From positions 1 through 39,338 of the forward strand of contig JALCBB010000004.1 in assembly GCA_028066985.1 (NCBI GenBank): a stretch of DNA of 39,338 nt, given 5' to 3'. The notes under the pieces were generated by a model. That model was given only the letters and a program-made list of their open reading frames with translations. It did not search any database and had not been told where the DNA came from. Within the stretch, counting starts at the first letter, position 1. The number at the start of each line of letters is the position of its first letter. The stretch is from Alphaproteobacteria bacterium. Lineage in GTDB: Bacteria; Pseudomonadota; Alphaproteobacteria; JALCBB01. A program made the position numbers and the translations under genes. Of the stretch, positions 1-8,017 are shown in pieces.

Positions 1-117
1 TTTATTTTTTTGCGGGCTAGCCCGCACCCATCTGCTGGCATCGCTCGCTTGAGCCGGCATCGTGAATGTCTAAGTCAAACTCCCACTAATGCCAGAGGTC
101 GTTCCATGGGAAGTTTA
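1..117 (+). repeat. Intergenic MITE/REP-like element, copy A (forward)
   Basis: Hairpin GCGGGCTAGCCCGC at 12-25 after a T-tract, then CGCTTGAGCC...GTGAATGTCTAAGTCAAACTCCCACTAATGCCAGAGG; same core as the other copies. Confidence 0.85.
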
Positions 118-145
118 AAAAAATCGGCGCCGTCAAACAAAGCCC

Positions 146-3100
146 TCAGCCCAATGACTCCACGCGCGCCGCGCAATACTTAAACTCCGGAATCTTCCCG
201 TACGGATCCAACGCCGAATTCGTCAGCAAATTCACACTCGCCTCCGCAAAACAAAACGGCACAAAAATCACTCCCTCAGGAACCTGCCGATCCCCGCGCA
301 ACAGTATCTCTATACTCCCGCGCCGCGTCGCAATACGCACCCGATCGCCCGCCGCAAACCCCAAACCCTCCATCTCGCGCGGATTCAACATCGCGACCGC
401 CTCAGGCTCCAGATCATCCAAAACCCCCGAACGCCGCGTTATCGCCCCCGTATGCCAATGCTCCAGCAAGCGGCCCGTCGTCAAAACCATCGGATACTCA
501 ACATCCGGAACCTCCGCGGGCGCGACCAATTCCGTCGCCACAAAGCGTCCGCGGCCGCTCGCCGTCGGAAAACCCTCGCCGAACAATATCTCGCGTCCGG
601 CGCCCGCCTCCGAATCCGCCGGATAAGTCACCGAATCCTCGCGCTCCAATCGCTCCCACGAGATGTTCGCCAGCGACGGCATCAGTTCGCTCATCTCCGC
701 ATACACCTCGCGCGGATGCCCGTAATCCCACGACAAGCCCGTCCGCCGCGCCATCTCCTGAATCAGTTCCCAGTCCATGCGCGCCTCCCCCGGCGGACGC
801 AAAACCGCCCGCCCCATCTGTATCTGGCGATTCGTGTTCGTATAAGTGCCGACCTTCTCCGCATGCGCCGACGCCGGCAGCACCACATCCGCGAACCACG
901 CGGTCTCGGTCAGGAAGATGTCCTGCACCGCCAGATGCTCCAACTTCGCCAATGCCGCCCGCGCATGCGCCTGATCCGGATCCGACACCGCCGGATTTTC
1001 GCCCAGAATATACATCCCGCGCACCGCCCCCGCCAGAATCGCCTCCACCACCTCAACCACCGTCAGCCCCGGCGACGGACTCAACCCGACACCCCACGCC
1101 GACTCAAACACCGCGCGCACCGAGTCGTCCGCGACCGAACGATAGTCGGGATACACCATCGGTATCAGTCCGGCGTCGGACGCGCCCTGCACATTGTTCT
1201 GTCCGCGCAGCGGATGCAAGCCCGTGCCCGCGCGTCCGATCTGTCCGGTAGAAAGCGCCAGCGCTATCAGACAGCGCGCGTTGTCGGTGCCGTGAATGTG
1301 CTGGCTGATGCCCATCCCCCAGAAAATAATGGAGCGCTCCGAGCGCGCATACAGCCGCGCGACCTCGCGCAAAACCTCCGCCTTCACGCCGCATACCGAC
1401 TCCATCGCCTCGGGCGAAAAGTCGCGCAGCGCCTTTTTCAATTCCGCGAAGCCCTCGGTATGCGCCTGAATGTACTGCGCGTCGGTCAGACCCTCTTCCA
1501 CGATCACATGCAGCATCGCGTTCAACATCGCCACATCACTGCCGGGACGAAAGCGCAGATCATACGCCGCGTGACGCGACAACTCCGAACCGCGCGGGTC
1601 GGCAAGAATCAATTTCGCGCCGGCGCGCGCCGCCGCCTTCAGGTAGGTCGCCGCCACCGGATGATTCTGCGTCGGACGCGCCCCGATCACGAAGATGCAG
1701 TCCGACTCCAGCGCCGCGGTGAACGGCGCCGTCACCGCGCCCGAACCGATGCCCTCCATCAGCGCCGCCACCGACGACGCGTGGCACAGCCGCGTGCAGT
1801 GATCCACATTGTTGCTGCCGAAACCCTGGCGCACCAGTTTCTGGAAGAGATACGCCTCCTCGTTGCTCGCCTTCGCCGAGCCGAATCCAGCGAGGGCGTC
1901 GCCGCCGTGCTTGTCGCGGATGCGCGTCAGTCCGCGCGCGGCGAAGTCCAGGGCTTCGTCCCAGGAGGCTTCGCGGAAGTGCGTGAAGGGGTTGTCGGGG
2001 TCAATCTCCATGTCGGCGGACTTCTCGGCGTCCTCAAGGCGAATCAGCGGACGCCGCAGACGGTGCCGGTGATGCACATAGTCAAAGCCGAATCTTCCCT
2101 TGACGCAGAGACGATTTTCGTTCGCGGGGCCGTCGCGTCCGTCAACCTTGACGATTCGCTCAATGACATCGCCGTTGCCGTCATTGACGGGGACAACGAC
2201 ACCGCCGCCGTTTTTGTCGTCCTTGTTAGCGACGGAGACGACAACACCGCCATTGTCGTCATTGTTTTTGTCGCCACCTTTTTTGTCACCGTCACTGTCA
2301 CCGTCATTGACAGAGGGGACGACAACACCGCCGCCATTTTTGTCGTCCTTGTTAGTGACGGAGACGACAACGGCGGCGCCGTTTTTGTCCCCTTTATTTT
2401 TGTCACCGTCGCCGAGACCATTGACATTCGCCGTGTAGACGCGCGTCTGACATCCCACGCCGCAATACGGACACAGCGTATCCACGCTGCGCTCGGGCGT
2501 GAGGGCGCGGCGTCCGTCTTCGGCGGAGACCAGCCGCGACTCCATCAGCGCGCCCGTCGGACACGCCTGCACACACTCGCCGCACGCCACACAACTGCTC
2601 TCGCCCATCGCGTCGCCAAGATCAAAAATGACGCGCGAGCCGCGTCCGCGTCCCGCCATGCCGATGACATCGTTCACCTGCACCTCGCGGCAGGCGCGCA
2701 CGCAGAGTCCGCAGTTGATGCAGGCGCCGAGTTGCACGGTCATCGCGGTGTGCGAGCGGTCGGCGGCGATCTCGCCGTGCGACGGGAAACGGCTCGTCGT
2801 CACGCCGACGCCTTCAGCCTGACGCCAGAAAACTCCGTCGGGGTCGGGCGACATCTCGCGCGCCGGCTGATCCGCGACCAGCAGTTCAAACACAAGTTCG
2901 CGGCTGCGGCGCGCGCGCTCGTCGCCGAGACGGACTTCCATTCCCGCCGTCGGACGCCGAATGCACGACGCCGCCAGCACGCGCTCGCCCTTGATCTCAA
3001 CCATGCATGTCCGGCAGTTGCCGTCGGCGCGGTAGCCGCTCTCGCCGCTGTGACAGAGGTGCGGGATTTCAACGCCGTGACGCCGCGCGGTTTCCCATAT

Positions 3101-3187
3101 TGTTTCGTTCGCGCGCGCCGTGACGGGCTTGCCGTCTATGGTGAACGGGATCTCCTCGGCGGGCGCGGGTTTTGTGCGACTGGACAT
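146..3187 (-). CDS. fdhA: Formate dehydrogenase alpha subunit (NuoG-like 2Fe-2S/4Fe-4S N-terminus plus molybdopterin oxidoreductase, Cys-type active site)
   Basis: CxxCxxxC ferredoxin motifs (CINCGLCVRAC, CVACGECVQACP), CPYCGVGC, DHCTRLCHASSV active-site motif, GRDGPANENRLCVKGRFGFDYV. Likely start is MSSRTK at 3187, not the 3298 ORF start. Confidence 0.93.
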   Translation of the reverse strand: MSSRTKPAPAEEIPFTIDGKPVTARANETIWETARRHGVEIPHLCHSGESGYRADGNCRTCMVEIKGERVLAASCIRRPTAGMEVRLGDERARRSRELVFELLVADQPAREMSPDPDGVFWRQAEGVGVTTSRFPSHGEIAADRSHTAMTVQLGACINCGLCVRACREVQVNDVIGMAGRGRGSRVIFDLGDAMGESSCVACGECVQACPTGALMESRLVSAEDGRRALTPERSVDTLCPYCGVGCQTRVYTANVNGLGDGDKNKGDKNGAAVVVSVTNKDDKNGGGVVVPSVNDGDSDGDKKGGDKNNDDNGGVVVSVANKDDKNGGGVVVPVNDGNGDVIERIVKVDGRDGPANENRLCVKGRFGFDYVHHRHRLRRPLIRLEDAEKSADMEIDPDNPFTHFREASWDEALDFAARGLTRIRDKHGGDALAGFGSAKASNEEAYLFQKLVRQGFGSNNVDHCTRLCHASSVAALMEGIGSGAVTAPFTAALESDCIFVIGARPTQNHPVAATYLKAAARAGAKLILADPRGSELSRHAAYDLRFRPGSDVAMLNAMLHVIVEEGLTDAQYIQAHTEGFAELKKALRDFSPEAMESVCGVKAEVLREVARLYARSERSIIFWGMGISQHIHGTDNARCLIALALSTGQIGRAGTGLHPLRGQNNVQGASDAGLIPMVYPDYRSVADDSVRAVFESAWGVGLSPSPGLTVVEVVEAILAGAVRGMYILGENPAVSDPDQAHARAALAKLEHLAVQDIFLTETAWFADVVLPASAHAEKVGTYTNTNRQIQMGRAVLRPPGEARMDWELIQEMARRTGLSWDYGHPREVYAEMSELMPSLANISWERLEREDSVTYPADSEAGAGREILFGEGFPTASGRGRFVATELVAPAEVPDVEYPMVLTTGRLLEHWHTGAITRRSGVLDDLEPEAVAMLNPREMEGLGFAAGDRVRIATRRGSIEILLRGDRQVPEGVIFVPFCFAEASVNLLTNSALDPYGKIPEFKYCAARVESLG
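2155..2425 (-). repeat. Low-complexity degenerate repeat tract inside fdhA
   Basis: Encodes GDGDKNKGDKNGAAVVVSVTNKDDKNGGGVVVPSVNDGDSDGDKKGGDKNNDDNGGVVVSVANKDDKNGGGVVVPVNDGNGD. About 60-bp internal direct repeat (near 2189-2250 and 2315-2381). Confidence 0.9.
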
Positions 3188-3370
3188 TGCTTCGCAGTGT
3201 ATACCTCTATGCCTCTTCGGGCAAGAATTCTGAAATTCGGCTGTATACGGCGATTTCGGGGCGGCTTTTTTCTTATTGCAAATGACTTTCATTAGCAATA
3301 AGATAGGGAGGTGGAGGATAACGGGCTATTTGCAGGAGCGGGAACCGTGACTATGACAAGTCAAATTTTA

Positions 3371-3480
3371 ATTTTTTGCGGGCAGCGCCCGCAGGCATCA
3401 GTTGGCGCGGTTCGCTTGAGCCGGCGCCGTGAATGTCTGAGTCAAACTCCCACTAATGCCGGAGGCTTGCTCTTCGGAAC
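3371..3480 (+). repeat. Intergenic element, copy B1 (forward)
   Basis: Hairpin GCGGGCAGCGCCCGC 3378-3392, GGCATCAGTTGG...CCCACTAATGCC ending at 3460. Confidence 0.9.
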
Positions 3481-3489
3481 TTTTCGGAG

Positions 3490-3595
3490 TGCGACCTCTG
3501 GCATTAGTGGGCGCGGACTCCAGACTAGCCGCGACAGCGGCTCAAGCGAACTGTACCCGCAGACGGCTGGCGGCACTGCCGCCAAATTAAAATTG
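3490..3595 (-). repeat. Intergenic element, copy B2 (reverse, subtype 2 interior)
   Basis: GGCATTAGTGGG from about 3500, interior CAGACTAGCCGCGACAGCGGCTCAAGCG, hairpin TGGCGGCACTGCCGCCA. Confidence 0.88.
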
Positions 3596-4663
3596 TTTCT
3601 CTCTTTAATTAAGAGACGAACGACCATCACGGCGTCCGTCGGGGGCAGGCTTATTAAGTCTGTCGCCGTCGCCGGTCTCGCCGTTCTTGTTCTCGGCGTA
3701 AATACCGCCCGGGCGCAGACCCTCAACATCTACACCGGCAGACACTACCCCGCCGACCAGATGCTCTACGATCTCTTCCAGTCTCAGACCGGCATCACCG
3801 TCAACGCGCTTGAAGGCAAGACCGGCGCCCTTCTCGAAAGGCTCCGCCTGGAAGGCGACGAAAGTCCCGCCGACCTCTTCATCACCGTTGACGCCGGCAA
3901 TCTCTGGCGCGCGCGAAATCTTGACCTGCTCGCGCCGGTCGTGTCCGATGTTCTTGACGCGAGGATTCCGCCGCATCTTCGCAGTCCTGAGAATCTCTGG
4001 TTCGGATTCGCGACGCGCAGCCGCATCGCGTTTTACAATCCGCGGGTTCTCGCCGCGCCGCCGCGCCGATGGAGCGACCTCGCCCTTCCCGAATACAGGG
4101 AGCAGATCTGCGCGCGGAGTTCGTCCAACATTTACAATCTGTCGCTGCTCGCCTCGTTCATAGAGCGCGACGGCGAAGACGCCGCCGCGCGCTGGGCGCA
4201 GGGCGTCGTCGCGAACTTCGCGCGTCCGCCGGCGGGCGGCGACACCGACCAGTTGCGCGCCGCCGCCGAGGGCATCTGCGGAGTCGCGATCGCCAATCAC
4301 TATTATTACGCGCGGCTGCTGGCGTCCGAAAGCGCGGCGGACAACGATGTCGCGGCGGCGCTGGTGCCGCTCTGGCTCGGCGAGGAGGGCGACGGCGTGC
4401 ATGCCAACATTTCCGGCGGCGCGCTGCTGCGGTCGGCGAAGAATCGGGAGGAGGCGGTGGCTTTTCTGGAATTTCTGGCGAGCGACCGGGCGCAGGAGAT
4501 TTTTGCGGAGGCGAACAACGAGTATCCTGTTGTTGCCGGTGTCGCGCTTTCGCCGGTTCTTGATGTTCTCGGGCTTCATCGGACGGAGGAGGTCAATGTT
4601 TCGGTTTACGGACGCAATCAGGCTTTGGCGCAGCGCATTTACGACCGCGCCGGCTGGCAATGA
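3593..4663 (+). CDS. Fe(3+)-type ABC transporter substrate-binding protein (FbpA/FutA-like)
   Basis: Signal-peptide-like segment (SVAVAGLAVLVLGVNTARAQ) then LNIYTGRHYPADQMLYDLFQSQTGI...ADLFITVDAGNLWRA...SGGALLRSAKNREEAVAFLEFLAS. Start uncertain: ORF is open from 3311, no ATG after the repeat; TTG at 3593 is a candidate. Confidence 0.85.
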   Translation: MFLSLIKRRTTITASVGGRLIKSVAVAGLAVLVLGVNTARAQTLNIYTGRHYPADQMLYDLFQSQTGITVNALEGKTGALLERLRLEGDESPADLFITVDAGNLWRARNLDLLAPVVSDVLDARIPPHLRSPENLWFGFATRSRIAFYNPRVLAAPPRRWSDLALPEYREQICARSSSNIYNLSLLASFIERDGEDAAARWAQGVVANFARPPAGGDTDQLRAAAEGICGVAIANHYYYARLLASESAADNDVAAALVPLWLGEEGDGVHANISGGALLRSAKNREEAVAFLEFLASDRAQEIFAEANNEYPVVAGVALSPVLDVLGLHRTEEVNVSVYGRNQALAQRIYDRAGWQ

Positions 4664-4689
4664 AGCGGCGAACCGCCTCCGGCATCAGG

Positions 4690-4797
4690 CGACGAACGGC
4701 CTCCGGCATTAGCGGGAGTTTGACTAAGACATTCACGATAGCCGCTCAAGCGAACCGCACCCGCAGATGGCTGGCGGCACTGCCGCCAAAAAAATTA
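4690..4797 (-). repeat. Intergenic element, copy C (reverse)
   Basis: GGCATTAGCGGGAGTTTGACTAAGACATTCACGATAGCCGCTCAAGCG...TGGCGGCACTGCCGCCA (4772-4788) then A-tract. Confidence 0.88.
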
Positions 4798-4905
4798 AAA
4801 AATAATGAGAAAACAATTTATTTAATTGACACCATTAATTGTCTATTAATAATTAACAGAATAAATTATTTTGACCCCTTAAACAGTCCAATTGCTTTTT
4901 AATTT

Positions 4906-5012
4906 ATTTTTTTGCAGGCAGCGCCTGCGGGCATCAGTTGGTACGGTTCGCTTGAGCGGCTATTGTGAATGTCTTAGTCAAACTCCCACTAATGCCAGAG
5001 GCCGTGCTTCGA
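4906..5012 (+). repeat. Intergenic element, copy D (forward)
   Basis: Hairpin GCAGGCAGCGCCTGC 4914-4928; core ends CCCACTAATGCC at 4996; outer edge ...GTGCTTCG. Confidence 0.9.
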
Positions 5013-5033
5013 TTGTCCCTAAATTAATTGTTT

Positions 5034-6251
5034 TTAATTTTCCGCCGGCCGCAACCGCGCAAGAGGACGCTCGTCTATCGGCAGATGCAGCACCGTCGCC
5101 AGCACCCCGAACGCCACCGCCGCCAGCCACATCCCGTCATACGAACCCGTCCGATCATACAGATAACCGCCCAGCCACACGCCCGAAAAACTTCCCAGCT
5201 GATGACTGAAAAACACAAACCCGAACAGCGTCGCCATATACCTCACGCCGAACACCTGCAGCACTATCCCCGATGTCAGCGGCACCGTCGACAGCCACAG
5301 CAAACCCATCACGCCCGCGAACATCAGCACCACCGGCTCCGTCTTCGGCAACACCAGCAGCGCCACTATCGCCAGAGTCCGCGCGAAATAAATGAAACTC
5401 AACCCCAGACGCTTGCTGAAATACTGTCCCGCAACCCCCGCGCCGAACGAGCCGATGATGTTAAACAGTCCGATCAGCGACAGCGACCACGCCCCGATAG
5501 ACGCGCCCATTCCCAGATCCTGCAGATACGCCGGAAAATGCACCGTGATAAACGCGACATGAAAACCGCACACGAAAAATCCGAGCGTCAGCAGCACATA
5601 ACCGCGATGCGCGCGCGCCTCCAATAACGCCGAGCGCAGACTCTGCCCCGTGTCCTCGTCCGCGGCGGTCGGATCGCTCGCGGGCAGCGCGAACACCAGA
5701 ACCACGATCAGCAGCACCGACGCCGCCAGTCCGTAGAGTCCCGCCGTCCAGCCGTAGTTCGCTATCAGCGCCTGTCCGAACGGCGAGAACAGCACCTGTC
5801 CGAGCGAGCCCGACGCCATTCCGAGGCCGAGCGCGAACGAACGGCGCTCCGGCGATATGACTTTGACGATAGCGCTCAGCGCAATTGAGAACGACGCGAA
5901 TCCTATTCCGATTCCTGTCAGGATTCCCGCCGTGAAGGTCAGGACGAAGCCGTCCTGCGCCTGTGACATTCCGACGAGTCCGATCGCGTAGATCAGTCCG
6001 CCGATCGCGAGTATTCGCGACGGGCCGTAGCGATCCGAGAGCGCGCTTGCGACCGGCACTGTCGCGCCCCAGAGCAGGTTCTGAGTCGCGAGGGCGAATG
6101 CGAAGGTTTCGCGTCCCCAGCCGCGTGTCGCGGTCATCGGCTCCAGGAAGAGGCCGAGCACCGAGCGCGGACCGAAGCCCAGGAACGATATCAGGCAGCT
6201 CGCCGTGATGACGACAAGCGGTGTGCGCCAGGCGCGGATTGCTGTAGTCAT
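5034..6251 (-). CDS. MFS transporter
   Basis: 405 aa, about 12 hydrophobic segments, SDRYGPSRILAIGGLIYAIGL loop motif. Confidence 0.9.
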   Translation of the reverse strand: MTTAIRAWRTPLVVITASCLISFLGFGPRSVLGLFLEPMTATRGWGRETFAFALATQNLLWGATVPVASALSDRYGPSRILAIGGLIYAIGLVGMSQAQDGFVLTFTAGILTGIGIGFASFSIALSAIVKVISPERRSFALGLGMASGSLGQVLFSPFGQALIANYGWTAGLYGLAASVLLIVVLVFALPASDPTAADEDTGQSLRSALLEARAHRGYVLLTLGFFVCGFHVAFITVHFPAYLQDLGMGASIGAWSLSLIGLFNIIGSFGAGVAGQYFSKRLGLSFIYFARTLAIVALLVLPKTEPVVLMFAGVMGLLWLSTVPLTSGIVLQVFGVRYMATLFGFVFFSHQLGSFSGVWLGGYLYDRTGSYDGMWLAAVAFGVLATVLHLPIDERPLARLRPAEN

Positions 6252-6297
6252 GCCGTTAGTTTTACCAGACCGGCCGCGCCTCGTCCAGATTAATTAC

Positions 6298-6412
6298 AGA
6301 GACAATCGAAGTGCGATCTTTGGCATTAGCGGGCGTTTGACTCAGACATTCACGACAGCCGCTCAAGCGAACCGCACCCGCAGATGGCTGGCGGCACTGC
6401 CGCCAAAAAAAT
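6298..6412 (-). repeat. Intergenic element, copy E (reverse)
   Basis: GACAATCGAAGTGCGATCTTTGGCATTAGCGGGCGTTTGACTCAGACATTCACGACAGCCGCTCAAGCG...TGGCGGCACTGCCGCCA (6389-6405). Confidence 0.88.
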
Positions 6413-6474
6413 TAAATTAAAAAGAAAATAATTTATTTAATTTGACTCCTTAAACAGTCCAATTGCTTTTTAAT

Positions 6475-6592
6475 TTATTTTTTGCAGGCAGCGCCTGCGG
6501 GCATCAGTTGGCGCTGTTCGCTTGAGCCGACACCGTGAATGTCTTAGTCAAACTCCCACTAATGCCAGAGGCTGTTCTTCGTCTGTCTCCTG
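6475..6592 (+). repeat. Intergenic element, copy F (forward)
   Basis: Hairpin GCAGGCAGCGCCTGC 6484-6498, core to CCCACTAATGCC at 6566, outer CTTCGTCTGTCTC. Confidence 0.9.
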
Positions 6593-6603
6593 ATTAAAGG
6601 CTC

Positions 6604-7962
6604 TTAAGAATTTGACGGGGCGCGTAAAGAAACAAACTCCTCCGAAACCGTCGGATGAATCGCGAAACAACGGTCAAGGTCGTCCTTCGTCGCTCCGGCC
6701 GCCAAAGCCAGAGCGAAAACCTGCGCCAATTCAGGGCCCTCCTCGCCCAGCATCTGCACGCCAAGCAAACGACCACTACCACGCTCCGAAACAACCCGAA
6801 TGTAAACACGCTCCCCGCGACCCGACAACGCAAGACGCAGCGGACCAAAATCACTGTCCCAGACCTGAACCTCATAACCGCGCGCGCGCGCCGCCTCCGC
6901 CGTCAGGCCGACCTCCGCCAAAGGCGGATGCGTGAACACCGCCGTCGGAATGTTCTCATACACCAGGTCCGCCGCGCCGCCGCCGAAATGCTTCGCCGCG
7001 AAACACTCGCCCTCCGCAAGCGCGACCGGCGTCAACTCGCGTCCGCGCGACGCCGCGTCGCCAAGCGCGAACACCCCCGACACGCTCGTACAATAATTGC
7101 CGTCAACCTCAATCTTGCCCGCGCCGTCAAGCCGCACCCCCGCGTCCTCAAGTCCCAGTCCCGCCACACGCGGACGCCGACCCACCGCCCAGAGCAGTCC
7201 GTCGCCGCGCACCTCGCGACCGTCACCAAGAACAACCTCGTAACCCCCGCCGCGCTCGCGCACGACATCCACCGCGGCGTCCAGCAACAGTCGCGCGCCC
7301 CCCGAACGCAAAGCATGCGCCAGATGCTCCGACATCACCGCGTCAAAACCGCGCAGCAACCGCGACCGGCGATGAATCAACGTCGTCTCCACGCCCAGTC
7401 CGCAGAAAATAGACGCGAACTCGCACGCGATATATCCGCCGCCCACCACTACCACCTCGCGCGGCAGATCTTTCAGATGAAACAGGTCGTCCGAAACCCA
7501 CGCCGCCGGCACGCCCGAAGGCCGCCACGGCTCCATCCCGACCGCAAGCAGAATCCGCCCGGCGCGAAAACTCTCGCCGTCAACAACAACCTCGTTCGCG
7601 CCGCGCAGCCGCGCGCGTCCGCGCACAATCCGGACGCCGGCGGTGTCCAGCGTGTTCTGATAGGCGTCGTTGAGCCGCCGAATCTCGCGGTTCTTGTTCG
7701 CGACCAGCCGCGTCCAGTCAAGCGCGGGAGCGGGAAGGTCCCAGCCGAAGCCGCGCGCGTCACGCGCCTGCTCCGGCACCGCCGCCGCATGATGAAACAA
7801 CTTCTTCGGAACACATCCGAGATTGACACAGGTGCCGCCGAGCGCGCGGTCTTCCACAAGAACAACCCGCGCGCCGAAGCCCGCCGCGCGCCGCGCCGCG
7901 CGCACTCCCCCGGAGCCGCCGCCGATGACGACAAGATCAGACAATTCGCCGGCGGCGGACAT
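6604..7962 (-). CDS. gor: Glutathione-disulfide reductase / pyridine nucleotide-disulfide oxidoreductase
   Basis: Redox motif GGTCVNLGCVPKKL, two nucleotide-binding GGGSGG/GGGYIA motifs, C-terminal HPTVSEEFV. Confidence 0.93.
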   Translation of the reverse strand: MSAAGELSDLVVIGGGSGGVRAARRAAGFGARVVLVEDRALGGTCVNLGCVPKKLFHHAAAVPEQARDARGFGWDLPAPALDWTRLVANKNREIRRLNDAYQNTLDTAGVRIVRGRARLRGANEVVVDGESFRAGRILLAVGMEPWRPSGVPAAWVSDDLFHLKDLPREVVVVGGGYIACEFASIFCGLGVETTLIHRRSRLLRGFDAVMSEHLAHALRSGGARLLLDAAVDVVRERGGGYEVVLGDGREVRGDGLLWAVGRRPRVAGLGLEDAGVRLDGAGKIEVDGNYCTSVSGVFALGDAASRGRELTPVALAEGECFAAKHFGGGAADLVYENIPTAVFTHPPLAEVGLTAEAARARGYEVQVWDSDFGPLRLALSGRGERVYIRVVSERGSGRLLGVQMLGEEGPELAQVFALALAAGATKDDLDRCFAIHPTVSEEFVSLRAPSNS

Positions 7963-8017
7963 TCAATGCGGACTCCGTTCAAGATGCGCGAAAAACACGG
8001 TGCTATACTAGCGAAAA

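Noticed and set aside
452-3295. 947-aa + strand ORF opposite fdhA, and many other long antisense ORFs (e.g. 5028-5627, 6655-8481, 18965-20314, 20795-22393, 30600-31841, 34471-36351)
   Set aside because: Arg/His/Pro-rich or otherwise non-protein-like translations mirroring real genes on the other strand; expected from GC-rich codon bias.
4826-5040. Riboswitch or T-box in intergenic regions
   Set aside because: No recognised TPP, FMN, cobalamin or T-box conserved core could be identified; the sequence is explained by the repeat element.
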